NCBI RefSeq assembly: GCF_002514735.1
Contig: NZ_NBWU01000004.1
Coordinates: forward strand, 124,001-188,000
Reading direction: 5' to 3'
Origin: Sediminicola luteus
GTDB lineage: Bacteria > Bacteroidota > Bacteroidia > Flavobacteriales > Flavobacteriaceae
Length of the DNA stretch: 64,000 nucleotides
Shown here: positions 25,659 through 35,112 of the stretch, piece after piece
How positions within the stretch are numbered: position 1 is the stretch's first letter
How the letters are laid out: every line of letters begins with the position of its first letter
Notes under the pieces: model-generated
Told to the model about the DNA's origin: nothing
Database searches by the model: none
The model's input: the letters and a program-made list of their open reading frames with translations, nothing else
Program-made: the position numbers and the translations under genes

Positions 25659-26321
25659 TCAAAGCCTTGACAAGTCCAAAACTTCTCCCAATGTTACGTT
25701 ATTTTTTTTGATCGGGGGGTAATATTTTTGCAATAGTTCCAGCATAAACGCTAAAGGAACCGTATCAAAAGCCCCATAATCTTCCATATATTCCATAAAG
25801 GCCCTTTCGCCTTTTACATCATACTCCTGAAAAAGGGAGTCGTTGGTACCATCGAATTCCAAGGGGTGTACCCCCAACATATCGCAAAGCCCTTTATTGA
25901 AGGCCGGGGTGGCTTTAACCCATTTCCCTTCCAACCAAATCTCTATATACCCATGGGGAACCAAAACATCGTTTCCAAACTTTTCCACAATCTGTTCCAC
26001 CGCAATATGGTTACGTACTTTGGCCAAGCCCAAGCGCGCCGGAATCTTATGGGCCCGTAATAAGGCGATCATGATGATTACCTTATCGATACAGTGCCCT
26101 TGTTTGCGAACCACTAAATTGGAGGCCATCCAATCTTTTTCAATGAAACTGAATCGGTAGGGGTAATAGGCCCAATGGTCGCGTACGAAATAATAAATGG
26201 CCACGGCCTTTTCTCTATCGGTCATACCCGTATCAACCTCCAATTCATTTAAAACCCGGGCCACTTCTGGGTGTGAATAGTCAAAAAAGCGCGCTTCGCA
26301 TATATATTGATTATCTTTCAT
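25659..26321 (-). CDS. Transglutaminase-like cysteine protease-fold protein
   Basis: 220 residues, no signal peptide. The transglutaminase-like triad is present: Cys in RKQGHCIDKVIIMIALLRAHKIPAR, His in PHGYIEIWLEGKWVKATPAFN, and an Asp downstream. Cytoplasmic proteins of this type may be peptidases or amidases, and the specific reaction is unknown. The gene is the first of a minus-strand pair with the TetR gene and is divergent from the fatty acid operon with 146 bases between the start codons. A functional link with acyl metabolism is unsupported beyond position. Confidence 0.84.
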   Translation of the reverse strand: MKDNQYICEARFFDYSHPEVARVLNELEVDTGMTDREKAVAIYYFVRDHWAYYPYRFSFIEKDWMASNLVVRKQGHCIDKVIIMIALLRAHKIPARLGLAKVRNHIAVEQIVEKFGNDVLVPHGYIEIWLEGKWVKATPAFNKGLCDMLGVHPLEFDGTNDSLFQEYDVKGERAFMEYMEDYGAFDTVPLAFMLELLQKYYPPIKKNNVTLGEVLDLSRL

Positions 26322-26425
26322 TGGTTCCTTTAAAGTCTATATTTCGTAATCGTAGATGGAATCCATAAAACCAATCTTAAAATGACACCTTAAATTTTGT
26401 CAAATCCGTAAAATTGATTTTATTT

Positions 26426-26441
26426 GTAACCACTCGGTCAC
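26426..26441. promoter_or_regulatory. Imperfect dyad, candidate TetR operator
   Basis: GTAACCACTCGGTCAC has the form GTnACC-N4-GGTnAC, with six symmetric base pairs per eight-base half. It lies between the divergent transglutaminase and thiolase genes, 26 bases before the thiolase ATG, directly after a TTTG (26423-26426) that could act as a -33 element. ACC/GGT half-sites are usual for acyl-responsive TetR regulators. Confidence 0.45.
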
Positions 26442-26467
26442 AAAAATAAGAAAAATTCCAGAAAACT

Positions 26468-27667
26468 ATGGATGCATACATATACGATTCCGTAAGAACC
26501 CCAAGGGGAATCGGAAAAAAAACAGGTAGTCTGGCGCAAGTCAGTCCGGTACAGTTAGCGACCCAACTTTTGACTGCCCTAAAAAAAAGGAACGATTTAA
26601 ACACCCAACTGGTAGAGGATGTAGTGTTGGGCTGTGTAACCCAAGCTGGGGAACAAGGCGGTAATGTAGCCAAAGTTGCCGCACAGATGGCCGACTACGG
26701 AGACCATTTAGCAGCAGTTTCCTTAAACCGCTATTGCGCTTCCGGACTAGAGGCCGTAAACCAAGCGGCCGCCCGGGTACGATCCGGCTGGAGCGATTTG
26801 ATCATCGCCGGTGGGGTAGAATCTATGTCACGGGTTCCCATGGGCATCGATGGGTCGGCCTGGGTAATGGAACCTGACGCGGCCTTTGGAAAATTCGTAC
26901 CCCAAGGAATCTCTGCAGATTTGATCGCTACCAAATATGGCTATAGCCGAAACGATTTGGATCAATTCGCCCTAAGTTCACAACAAAGGGCCACCGCCGC
27001 TAGGGAAGCAGGCCTGTTCAATAACAGTTTAATTCCCGTAATAGACGTTAACGGCATGCCCCATTTGTCGGAAGACGAATATATTCGTCCGAATACCACT
27101 TTGGAAGCCTTAGGCGCCTTACCGCCTGCATTTGCCAAAATGGGTCATATGTTATTTGACCAAACTGCTCTGGATACCTACCCTGAAATAGAGGCCATAG
27201 ACCATGTACACCATGCCGGTAACTCTTCCGGAATCGTAGATGGGGCCGCCATGATGCTGATCGGTAATAAGGAAGTTGGCGAAAAGTTAGGCCTGAAACC
27301 TAGAGCCCGCATTAAAATGGGAAGCATTATAGGTTCTGAGCCTTTGATTATGCTCGAAGGTCCGACCCCGGCGACCAAAAAAGCCTTGAACAAGGCCGGA
27401 ATGCAAGCCAGTGATATCGATCTATGGGAAATCAACGAAGCCTTTGCCGTAGTGCCCATGCGCCTTATGGAAAACCTAAAGGTAGATCACAGTATCGTTA
27501 ATGTAAACGGGGGCGCCATAGCCATGGGCCATCCGCTTGGGGCCACGGGTTGTATGATTTTGGGTACCGCTCTAGACGAACTGGAACGACGCGACCAAAA
27601 CACTGCCTTGGCCTCCCTTTGTGTTGGCGGGGGCATGGGAATCGCCACTATTATTGAACGCATCTAA
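26468..27667 (+). CDS. Acetyl-CoA C-acyltransferase (thiolase)
   Basis: Last step of beta-oxidation: thiolytic cleavage of 3-ketoacyl-CoA. 399 residues, normal for the family. The nucleophile is Cys90 in [12 protein letters not shown]. The active-site His is in [15 protein letters not shown] and the second Cys in [11 protein letters not shown]. First gene of a tightly spaced operon with the multifunctional dehydrogenase/hydratase 12 bases after its stop, an arrangement matching fadAB/fadIJ. Several thiolases act in anabolic directions, but the neighbours make degradation the likely role. Confidence 0.93.
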   Translation: MDAYIYDSVRTPRGIGKKTGSLAQVSPVQLATQLLTALKKRNDLNTQLVEDVVLGCVTQAGEQGGNVAKVAAQMADYGDHLAAVSLNRYCASGLEAVNQAAARVRSGWSDLIIAGGVESMSRVPMGIDGSAWVMEPDAAFGKFVPQGISADLIATKYGYSRNDLDQFALSSQQRATAAREAGLFNNSLIPVIDVNGMPHLSEDEYIRPNTTLEALGALPPAFAKMGHMLFDQTALDTYPEIEAIDHVHHAGNSSGIVDGAAMMLIGNKEVGEKLGLKPRARIKMGSIIGSEPLIMLEGPTPATKKALNKAGMQASDIDLWEINEAFAVVPMRLMENLKVDHSIVNVNGGAIAMGHPLGATGCMILGTALDELERRDQNTALASLCVGGGMGIATIIERI

Positions 27668-27679
27668 CCGAAAACTAGC

Positions 27680-29824
27680 ATGGAACACATTAAATACAAC
27701 ATAGACCCCCAAGGAATAGCCACCATAATCTGGGATGTGGCCGGTTCACCCGTAAATATCATGAACGCCCATACCATGGCCGAATTCTTTTCTGTTATGG
27801 ACCAAGCCTTGGGCGATGCTGCCGTAAAAGGCATAGTAGTAGGCTCGGCCAAATCGGATTTTATCGCCGGGGGCGACCTTAAATGGTTTTTGAACTACGA
27901 CCAAAGCAAAGCCGACTGTTTTGAGATGCTTATGGATACCCACAAGGCCATGCGCCGTATGGAAACTGGGGGCAAACCTATTGTTGCCGCCATGAACGGC
28001 TTGGCCCTGGGTGGAGGGGTAGAGATCGCTTTAGCCTGTCACCATCGCATAATGACCGACCACCCCAAGAACAAAATGGGCTTGGTAGAATGCTCGATCG
28101 GACTTTTCCCCGGCGCCGGTGGAACCCAAAGGTTTTTACGGATGATCGGGGTACAAAAAAGCATCCAATACATTACCCAATCGAAGAAACTGACGGCCCA
28201 ACAGGCCCTAAAGGACGGCCTTATCGATGCCGTTTGTGCCCCAGATGAAGATATTATCGCCAAAGCCAAAAACTGGATCTTGGCCCAAACCGAAGCCGTA
28301 GTACAGCCCTGGGACGTAAAGCGATACCAAATTCCGGGTACGCCCGTTGGGGTCGGACAGGTTTCGGGTATCACCGAATTTTATAGTGTATCCAATGCCA
28401 TGGCCTATAAAAACACCCATGGGAATATGCTACATATCAAAAATGTGCTCAGTGCGCTATACCATGGTGCCGGCTGTGCCATTGACAATGCCTTGGAGCT
28501 GGAAGCCCGTTACTTTGTAGACACCCTTTTTACCAAAGAGACCAAGAACATTATCCGTTCTTCTTTCATCTTTATCGGCGATGCGGCCAAGGGTAAAGGC
28601 AAGCCCAAAGGTTTTGAAAAAGCCGAATACCGTAAAGTCGGGGTGCTGGGTGCCGGTATGATGGGTGCCGGAATCGCCTATGTTTCCGCCAAGGCCGGAT
28701 TAGAAGTAGTACTTAAGGATACCGCCTTGGAAAATGCCGAAAAAGGTAAAGGATACTCCCAAATGATCGAAGCCAAAAAACTGGAGAAAAAGCGGACCAC
28801 CCCCGAAAAAATGGAAGCCTTATTGGGCAATATCCAACCCACCGATAAGGTGGCCGATTTGGCCGATTGTGACCTGATCATAGAAGCCGTCTTCGAGAAT
28901 GAAAAATTAAAGAACACGGTAACCCAAGAGACCGAAGCGGTAATCGGAAAAGAAGTGATCTACGCTTCCAATACCTCTACCATTCCCATTACCACCTTGG
29001 CGAAAGCATCATCGAAGCCCGATAAATACATCGGACTACATTTCTTTTCACCGGTAGACAAAATGCCACTGGTGGAAATAATCGTCGGCGAACAAACCTC
29101 AGATGCCACCTTGGCCGCGGCCATAGATTATGTTATCAAAATACGTAAGGTACCCATCGTTGTTAAAGACGGCCGAGGTTTCTTTACTTCTAGGGTCTTT
29201 GGCAAGTTCGTTAATGAGGGCATCAGTATGCTATCCGAAGGTATTCCGCCAGCGGTCATTGAAAATGTGGCCAAGAAAATTGGTATGCCCGTAGGCCCCC
29301 TGGCCATTTCAGACGAGGTGAACCTAAAACTGATGCTCGATATCATGGGCGAAGACCCCAACCTTACGGCCCATGAGAAACAGCTCGAAAAGACCATCGC
29401 CAAGATCGTATCGCACTATGGCCGTACGGGTAAAAAAGAAGGTCAAGGCTTTTACGAATACCCCAAAGGTGGTAAAAAGTACCTATGGCCACAATGGGCA
29501 GAGATTTTCCCAAGGGTCAGTGATTATGACGAAGCCGAAATTGGCCACAGATTATTGTTCGCCATGGTAATCGATGCCTACAAATGTTTGGATTCCGGCG
29601 TATTGCAGGCCCCCAAAGATGCCGATGTCGGTTCCATTCTAGGGCTCGGTTTCCCGATCCACACCGGAGGTGTCATGGGATATGTCGATTATATTGGAGG
29701 GGAGGCCTTTGCCGCCACGGCCCATGACTTGGCCCTAAAACACGGGGAACGTTTCGACTTGCCCGAAAGTTTAAAAGAACGCATCAAATCCGCTGGCGAA
29801 GCCCGCGTATTCTATAAAAATTAA
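27680..29824 (+). CDS. fadJ: Multifunctional enoyl-CoA hydratase / 3-hydroxyacyl-CoA dehydrogenase
   Basis: 714 residues covering steps two and three of beta-oxidation. The N-terminal crotonase domain (about 10-190) has the oxyanion-hole region DFIAGGDLKWF and the AMNGLALGGGVEIALACHHR stretch, plus the catalytic Glu region near GLVECSIGLFPGAGGT. The NAD-binding dehydrogenase begins near 315 with VGVLGAGMMGAGIAYVSAKAG and continues through the two C-terminal 3HCDH domains. Length and order match FadJ. It is coupled to the thiolase upstream and the acyl-CoA dehydrogenase downstream. Confidence 0.93.
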   Translation: MEHIKYNIDPQGIATIIWDVAGSPVNIMNAHTMAEFFSVMDQALGDAAVKGIVVGSAKSDFIAGGDLKWFLNYDQSKADCFEMLMDTHKAMRRMETGGKPIVAAMNGLALGGGVEIALACHHRIMTDHPKNKMGLVECSIGLFPGAGGTQRFLRMIGVQKSIQYITQSKKLTAQQALKDGLIDAVCAPDEDIIAKAKNWILAQTEAVVQPWDVKRYQIPGTPVGVGQVSGITEFYSVSNAMAYKNTHGNMLHIKNVLSALYHGAGCAIDNALELEARYFVDTLFTKETKNIIRSSFIFIGDAAKGKGKPKGFEKAEYRKVGVLGAGMMGAGIAYVSAKAGLEVVLKDTALENAEKGKGYSQMIEAKKLEKKRTTPEKMEALLGNIQPTDKVADLADCDLIIEAVFENEKLKNTVTQETEAVIGKEVIYASNTSTIPITTLAKASSKPDKYIGLHFFSPVDKMPLVEIIVGEQTSDATLAAAIDYVIKIRKVPIVVKDGRGFFTSRVFGKFVNEGISMLSEGIPPAVIENVAKKIGMPVGPLAISDEVNLKLMLDIMGEDPNLTAHEKQLEKTIAKIVSHYGRTGKKEGQGFYEYPKGGKKYLWPQWAEIFPRVSDYDEAEIGHRLLFAMVIDAYKCLDSGVLQAPKDADVGSILGLGFPIHTGGVMGYVDYIGGEAFAATAHDLALKHGERFDLPESLKERIKSAGEARVFYKN

Positions 29825-29836
29825 AAAGCCCACCTT

Positions 29837-31036
29837 ATGTTACAAAATGTATTGATGGAACGTAGCATCTATGCCTCGGAAGAGCATAAAATGATGCAGG
29901 AAATGATCCAAGATTTTATTAAGACCGATATCGAACCCCACGTAGACCAGTGGGAAAAGGATCAAATGGTAAGCCGTGAAGTATGGGAACGTGCCGGGGA
30001 ATTGGGCCTGTTGTGTATCGATATGCCCGAACAATACGGTGGGGGCGGACTCCATTTTAGTTTCAGCGCCCTTTTGATCGAGGAAATGGCGAAAAAAGGC
30101 ATCAGTGGACCCGGTTTCTCACTGCATTCCGATATCATTGCCCCTTACATCTTAAAATGGGGTAACCAGGCACAAAAGGAGAAATACCTACCCATAATGG
30201 CTACCGGAAAAATGATTACTGCCATTGGTATGACCGAGCCCAATTGCGGATCGGATCTACAAGCCATTCGAACCACGGCCGTAGATAAGGGCGACCACTA
30301 TCTGGTAAACGGACAAAAGACCTTTATTACCAACGGCTATATGTGCGACATGGCCATTGTGGCCGTAAAGACCCATCCGGGTACGGAGCAGGAAGGCGTT
30401 TCCCTGTTGATTATGGAAAGTGCTTGGGAAGGCTTTGAAAAAGGCGTTCCTTTCAAGAAGATAGGCATGAAATCCCAGGATACCTGTGAGCTATTCTTCG
30501 ATAATGTAAAAGTCCCCAAAGAAAACCTTTTGGGCGAAGAGGGGGCTGGCTTTAAGATCATGATGACCGAATTGGCCCGCGAACGCCTTTCGGTAGCTAT
30601 TGCCGCTATCGGTGGGGCAGAGGGTGCCATTACCGACACCTTAGAGTACACCAGTACCCGTACCGCCTTTAAACAACCCATCGCGGCTTTTCAAAATACC
30701 CAATTCAAATTGGCCGAGTGCGCAACCCAATTACAGTTGCACCAAGCCTTTGTAGATCGATGTATCTTGGCCATGCACGAGCATACCCTCACCGCCGAAA
30801 GTGCTTCCATGGCCAAGTTCTCGGCCAGTGATATGCACGGCAAGGTGGTAGACGAATGCCTGCAATTGTTCGGGGGCTATGGTTATATGTGGGAATATCC
30901 TATTGCCCGTATGTATGCCGATAATAGGGTAGCCCGTATTTATGCCGGTACCAATGAGATTATGAAACTACTGATCGCCCGGGGCCTTTTCAAGGAGCTT
31001 TTCCAACAAATGAAGGGCGCTCGCAAAAGAAAATGA
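29837..31036 (+). CDS. Acyl-CoA dehydrogenase
   Basis: FAD enzyme that introduces the first double bond in acyl-CoA. 399 residues with the usual helical N-domain, a beta middle domain (MTEPNCGSDLQAIRT, the FAD/substrate signature) and a helical C-domain with QLFGGYGYMWEYPIARMYADNRVARIYAGTNEI. The catalytic Glu of the medium/short-chain type falls in IYAGTNEIM. An in-frame ATG at 29855 (MERSIYASEEH) is an alternative start. The gene follows FadJ by 12 bases. Electron transfer partners are not encoded nearby. Confidence 0.93.
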   Translation: MLQNVLMERSIYASEEHKMMQEMIQDFIKTDIEPHVDQWEKDQMVSREVWERAGELGLLCIDMPEQYGGGGLHFSFSALLIEEMAKKGISGPGFSLHSDIIAPYILKWGNQAQKEKYLPIMATGKMITAIGMTEPNCGSDLQAIRTTAVDKGDHYLVNGQKTFITNGYMCDMAIVAVKTHPGTEQEGVSLLIMESAWEGFEKGVPFKKIGMKSQDTCELFFDNVKVPKENLLGEEGAGFKIMMTELARERLSVAIAAIGGAEGAITDTLEYTSTRTAFKQPIAAFQNTQFKLAECATQLQLHQAFVDRCILAMHEHTLTAESASMAKFSASDMHGKVVDECLQLFGGYGYMWEYPIARMYADNRVARIYAGTNEIMKLLIARGLFKELFQQMKGARKRK

Positions 31037-31037
31037 T

Positions 31038-31430
31038 ATGACCATAAACGACTTTAAGGTAAAGACTACCATTCAGGTACAATGGGGCGAAATGGACGCC
31101 TACCGCCATGTAAACAACGTATCCTACGTGCGCTGGGGCGAAACCGCCCGTATCGATTATTTTCTGGCCTTGGGTTATTTTACCAACGATCCCGAACAAA
31201 TGGCCCATGCGCCCATCCTCGGCTTCCAGTCGGTAAAATATATTGCCCCCTTGGAGTATCCGGACACCATACATATCGGTACCCGTACCGAAGAGATCCG
31301 CGAAGATCGGGTGGTTTTCCGTTCGTACTATTTCAGTGAGAAAAAAGAGCGTTTGGTCGCCATTAAACCCATGAAGTCGCCATTTTCGATTATAAAACGA
31401 ATAAAAAGGTCAATGTTCCGGCCGATCTGA
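31038..31430 (+). CDS. Acyl-CoA thioesterase (4HBT hot-dog), frameshifted near the 3' end
   Basis: Hot-dog thioesterase with VQWGEMDAYRHVNNVSYVRWGE, where Asp is the catalytic residue of the 4HBT type. The frame stops at 31430 after an unusual tail (KPMKSPFSIIKRIKRSM). Reading from 31370 in the other frame gives HEVAIFDYKTNKKVNVPADL and then the residues up to a stop at 31472-31474, four bases before the next gene. Restoring one base near 31365-31370 (AAAACCC from AAACCC) yields a normal 145-residue thioesterase. The base loss is in a homopolymer, so it may be a sequencing error or a real mutation. The conserved core survives either way. Confidence 0.85.
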   Translation: MTINDFKVKTTIQVQWGEMDAYRHVNNVSYVRWGETARIDYFLALGYFTNDPEQMAHAPILGFQSVKYIAPLEYPDTIHIGTRTEEIREDRVVFRSYYFSEKKERLVAIKPMKSPFSIIKRIKRSMFRPI

Positions 31431-31477
31431 TCGAAGACATCAAAATACTGGAACATTTCCCAAACCACCTATAGCCC

Positions 31478-32548
31478 ATGCAAGAGATAGCCCCTTTGGA
31501 AGGCCTACGTATATTGGATTTCAGCCGTTTGTTACCCGGCCCTTTGGGTACCCATTTTTTGAGTGATATGGGGGCCGAAGTGGTTAAAGTGGAACATCCG
31601 CAACGTATGGATTATACCCGTTATTACGAACCCAAACGGGAAGGCAATTCCGTTATGTTCCATTTGATGAATCATAACAAGGAATCGCTGATAGTGGATT
31701 ATACCACCAAAGCGGGAAAGGATACGATTATGGACGAGATAAAAAAGGCCGACGTACTCATAGAGCAATTCCGCCCAGGGGCAATGGCGCGTTTCGGGTT
31801 TTCCTTTGAAGAGGTCAAGCGTATCAACCCCAAGATCGTTTACATTTCCATCACGGGTTACGGTCAACAAGGTAAAAAGGCCGATAAAGCCGGACATGAT
31901 ATCAACTATATGGCCACGGCAGGCTTGTTGGACCTAAACCGCGATGAAAAGGGCAAGCCGGTAATACCCGGGTTTCAGGTGGCCGATATTGCCGGGGGCT
32001 CCTATATGCTCTTGGCGGCCTGTACATCGGGGGTATTGGCCCAGCAGCGGCATCAAAAAGCCCAGTTCATTGATCTGGCCTTGGCCGATGCCACTTTACC
32101 CTTGGCCTCCATAGCCCAAGGCATGCAACAAGGCGGCATTCCCTATGCCAAAATGCCTTTGTTAAGTGGGCTTTTGGTCAATTATAATGTATACGAATGT
32201 GCCGATAACAAATGGATTGCCCTAGGCGCCTTGGAACTTAAATTTTGGAATGCCTTTTGCGAATTGGTGGGCCAACCCGATTGGAAGGCCAAAAGTGACC
32301 AAGAGCTTATCGTTGGGGTGTTCGATAAAAGCAAGGTCACCGCCCTGTTCCGTACCAAAACCCAGGCCGAATGGGTGGCATTGACCGAAGCGCACGACGT
32401 ATGTTTGTCACCCATACTCACCCAAGCCGAAGTTATCGCCTACCAAGACCGAATGGAACGTGATTCTTTTGCGGAAATCAGTGTTGGGCCTCACAAAATG
32501 CATCCGTATAAAATCCCTTTCAAGACCTATATGGCCGAAGATTCGTAA
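31478..32548 (+). CDS. CaiB/BaiF CoA transferase or alpha-methylacyl-CoA racemase
   Basis: 356 residues of the class III CoA-transferase fold, beginning LEGLRILDFSRLLPGPLGTHFLSDMGAEVVKVE. The catalytic Asp of the family lies near 155 in KAGHDINYMATAGLL, and the ITGYGQQG segment follows the usual order. Racemases of this fold convert (R)-2-methylacyl-CoA to the (S) form before beta-oxidation of branched chains. CoA transferases swap CoA among acids. The beta-oxidation operon context favours the racemase-type role, which sequence alone cannot prove. A gap of four bases separates it from the repaired thioesterase frame. Confidence 0.87.
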   Translation: MQEIAPLEGLRILDFSRLLPGPLGTHFLSDMGAEVVKVEHPQRMDYTRYYEPKREGNSVMFHLMNHNKESLIVDYTTKAGKDTIMDEIKKADVLIEQFRPGAMARFGFSFEEVKRINPKIVYISITGYGQQGKKADKAGHDINYMATAGLLDLNRDEKGKPVIPGFQVADIAGGSYMLLAACTSGVLAQQRHQKAQFIDLALADATLPLASIAQGMQQGGIPYAKMPLLSGLLVNYNVYECADNKWIALGALELKFWNAFCELVGQPDWKAKSDQELIVGVFDKSKVTALFRTKTQAEWVALTEAHDVCLSPILTQAEVIAYQDRMERDSFAEISVGPHKMHPYKIPFKTYMAEDS

Positions 32549-32576
32549 TTTGTACGGATACCAAACCAAAAACCCT

Positions 32577-34343
32577 ATGGAACAACCCACCCGATTATTC
32601 GATCTGCCGTATTACCAGTTGGCGCAATATCCGCAGCAAAAGGCATTCAATACCAAATTAAACGGTGAATGGGAATCCGTTACCATTGCCGAGTATATTG
32701 ATCGCGCCAATCAGGTCAGTCGGGCCCTATTACATCTAGGTGTAGGTCCGGACGACAAGATTGCCGTAATCACCAAGGTAAATCGAATCGAATGGCATCA
32801 GCTCGATATGGGCATGTCGCAATTGGGTGCCGTTAACGTGCCCTTGTATGCCACCTTAAGTGCCAAGGACTATGCCTATATACTCAACCATTCCGATGCC
32901 CAATACTGTTTTGTGTCCGACCAAGAATTGTTGGATAAAGTCCGTTCGGTACAACATGAAACCCAGCTAAAAGGCATATATACCTTTGATACCGATACCG
33001 ATGGTGACACTTGGGAAAGCTTTATGGCCTTAGGAAGCGAAAATGGAAACCAAGAACAAGTAGATACATTAAAAACCCAAGTAAAGGCCGATGATTTGGC
33101 GTCGATAATCTATACTTCCGGTACAACGGGCACCCCAAAAGGAGTAATGATGAGCCATGCCAATTTAGTGTATACCGCAACACTCTGTAAAGACATTTTG
33201 GCTTTGGACGGTCCTGGAAAAAGGGTGTTGAGCTATTTACCCATCAGCCATATTTTCGAGCGTTTGACCACCTACTACTACGCCTATATGGGCTTTGAGA
33301 TTTATTTTGCCGAATCCATCGAAAAACTGGCCGATAACCTTAAGGAAGTCCAGCCCCATTTTATTCCCATAGTACCCCGATTATTGGAAAAGGTATACGA
33401 TAAGATTTTAGCCAAAGGGCAGGAGTTAAAGGGCTTAAAAAAGAAACTCTTCTTTTGGGCCGTGGATCTGGCCGAACGCTTCGAACCCAACCAAAACCAA
33501 GGTGCTTGGTATAATTGGCAACTCAAAAAGGCCGACAAGCTCATTTTTAGTAAATGGCGTGCCGTGTTCGGTGGACAGATCGAGTTTATGGTTTCGGGCA
33601 GTGCGCCTTTACAAGATCGTTTGATCAAAGCCTTTACCGCTGCCGGCCTGCCCATAATGGAAGGCTATGGTATGACGGAATCAGCCGGGGTCATTTCCAT
33701 AAACGATGCCCGTGGCGGAAACCTACGCTTAAAAACTGTGGGTAAGACCGTAAAGGGGGTAACCGTTAGTTTAGCCGATGATGGGGAGATATTGATCCAA
33801 GGCCCCAATGTACTGCAAGGCTATTATAAAAACCCGAAAAAGACCGCCGAAGCCATTCAAAATGGGTTTTTCCATACCGGTGATATCGGGGAATTCGATG
33901 ATGATGGTTTTTTACAAATCACCGACCGCAAAAAAGAAATCTTTAAAACCTCTGGAGGAAAATATATTGCCCCGGCCATGATAGAGAACTTGTTGAAACA
34001 GTCCGGTTTTATAGAGCAGGTCGTGGTGATAGGGGAGAACCGAAGAATGCCCGCCGCCCTGATCCAACCCAATCATGAATTCATTCAGGAATGGGCCCAA
34101 AAGCATGACTATACCTTAGAAAGTTTACATACCGACAGTAGGGTAATCGAACGTACACAGGAAGAAATAGACCGCTACAATGAAAGTTTGGGCAAATGGG
34201 AAAAAATCAAACGTTTTGAACTTACCGAAGATGTTTGGTCTATTGAAGCCGGACATCTGACCCCTACTTTAAAACCTAAACGCAAGGTAATCAAGGAAAA
34301 ATACGCCCATTTATATCAAAAGATCTATGGGGAGAAGTTGTAA
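32577..34343 (+). CDS. Long-chain fatty-acid-CoA ligase (AMP-forming)
   Basis: 588 residues from the ATG at 32577. The frame is open back to 32460, but the region would overlap the CaiB-type gene. Motifs of the ANL superfamily are intact: the P-loop IIYTSGTTGTPKGVMMSHAN, the adenine region SGSAPLQDRLIKAF and EGYGMTE, and the A8 hinge ITDRKKEIFKTSGGKYIAP. It activates fatty acids as acyl-CoA, feeding the pathway encoded upstream. Fatty acid uptake genes are not visible in the window. It ends 5 bases before a convergent gene. Confidence 0.92.
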   Translation: MEQPTRLFDLPYYQLAQYPQQKAFNTKLNGEWESVTIAEYIDRANQVSRALLHLGVGPDDKIAVITKVNRIEWHQLDMGMSQLGAVNVPLYATLSAKDYAYILNHSDAQYCFVSDQELLDKVRSVQHETQLKGIYTFDTDTDGDTWESFMALGSENGNQEQVDTLKTQVKADDLASIIYTSGTTGTPKGVMMSHANLVYTATLCKDILALDGPGKRVLSYLPISHIFERLTTYYYAYMGFEIYFAESIEKLADNLKEVQPHFIPIVPRLLEKVYDKILAKGQELKGLKKKLFFWAVDLAERFEPNQNQGAWYNWQLKKADKLIFSKWRAVFGGQIEFMVSGSAPLQDRLIKAFTAAGLPIMEGYGMTESAGVISINDARGGNLRLKTVGKTVKGVTVSLADDGEILIQGPNVLQGYYKNPKKTAEAIQNGFFHTGDIGEFDDDGFLQITDRKKEIFKTSGGKYIAPAMIENLLKQSGFIEQVVVIGENRRMPAALIQPNHEFIQEWAQKHDYTLESLHTDSRVIERTQEEIDRYNESLGKWEKIKRFELTEDVWSIEAGHLTPTLKPKRKVIKEKYAHLYQKIYGEKL

Positions 34344-34348
34344 TCCAC

Positions 34349-34966
34349 TTAATACGGCCCTATAATAAACTCATCGATACCCAACTCCGGTTTTAACTCA
34401 CGAAAAAGGGCAAAGGTCGATTTTAAAACCCTATATATTTCAGGCTCATAATATTTATCCGGATTATGAACACTGAGCTCAAATGTATCGCCTGTTGGAT
34501 CTAGTATAGAAACTGAAATTGACCGCCCATCCAAGATTATTCGCGTATCCGGAATTATTTTTCCAAATGTAGAGCGCTTGACCAAGGCATCAATCGCATT
34601 GCCATATTCCAAACTTTCAGATAAGTTGAAATCCAAACTATCCTTTCGGTAGATTTCGAACTGCCTTTTGTACTTTCTGAATTCAGAAACCACCAATCTT
34701 TTTTGCTCCTGCGAAATATCCTTTTGCATAAAAGTGGCCAAACGTTCTGTTCTGGAATCCAAGGCTTTTTCTTCATCACTATCCAAAACCCTATCCGCTT
34801 CCTTCACCTCCATAGCAACCCGGATTTTAGTCGTCGATTTATTGATATAGATGCTAAAACTCCCCAAGGGCCCGTACGAATCCAAAGTTATATGGATATC
34901 TTCTTGTGCAGTAACACCAACACATCCTAGTAAAAACGAAAACAGTAGAAGTCGAAGTTTTGTCAT
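34349..34966 (-). CDS. Secreted protein of unknown function
   Basis: 205 residues from the ATG at 34966 (the open frame to 34996 adds only ten residues before the signal). The signal peptide is about 1-21 (MTKLRLLLFSFLLGCVGVTA). The mature part has a charged helical stretch (REQKRLVVSEFRKYKRQFE-like, about 85-110) and beta segments (ISVSILDPTGDTFELSVH). No cysteine, catalytic or family motif was recognised. It converges with the acyl-CoA ligase gene and is the only minus-strand gene between two plus-strand blocks. Confidence 0.72.
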   Translation of the reverse strand: MTKLRLLLFSFLLGCVGVTAQEDIHITLDSYGPLGSFSIYINKSTTKIRVAMEVKEADRVLDSDEEKALDSRTERLATFMQKDISQEQKRLVVSEFRKYKRQFEIYRKDSLDFNLSESLEYGNAIDALVKRSTFGKIIPDTRIILDGRSISVSILDPTGDTFELSVHNPDKYYEPEIYRVLKSTFALFRELKPELGIDEFIIGPY

Positions 34967-35087
34967 AATCTGTAAATCCGGCTTAAAATACACCACCTAA
35001 GTTAACCATAGTCTGGCCCAAACCAAGTACCTAAAAACAAGATATGGTGCCATTTAGAAGTATATAACAAAACTGGATAGATAACCG

Positions 35088-35095
35088 TACTTTTG
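35088..35095 (+). promoter_or_regulatory. -7 promoter element of the second DEAD-box gene
   Basis: TACTTTTG fits TAnnTTTG and ends 17 bases before the ATG. A short GTCGC/GCGAC hairpin (35095-35099 with 35107-35111) ends one base before the start codon and could modulate translation. Confidence 0.45.
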
Positions 35096-35112
35096 TCGCA
35101 AATAAAGCGACT

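Noticed and set aside
34000-34348. Possible terminator between the ligase and the convergent secreted protein
   Set aside because: The stop codons are 5 bases apart and I see no stem-loop.
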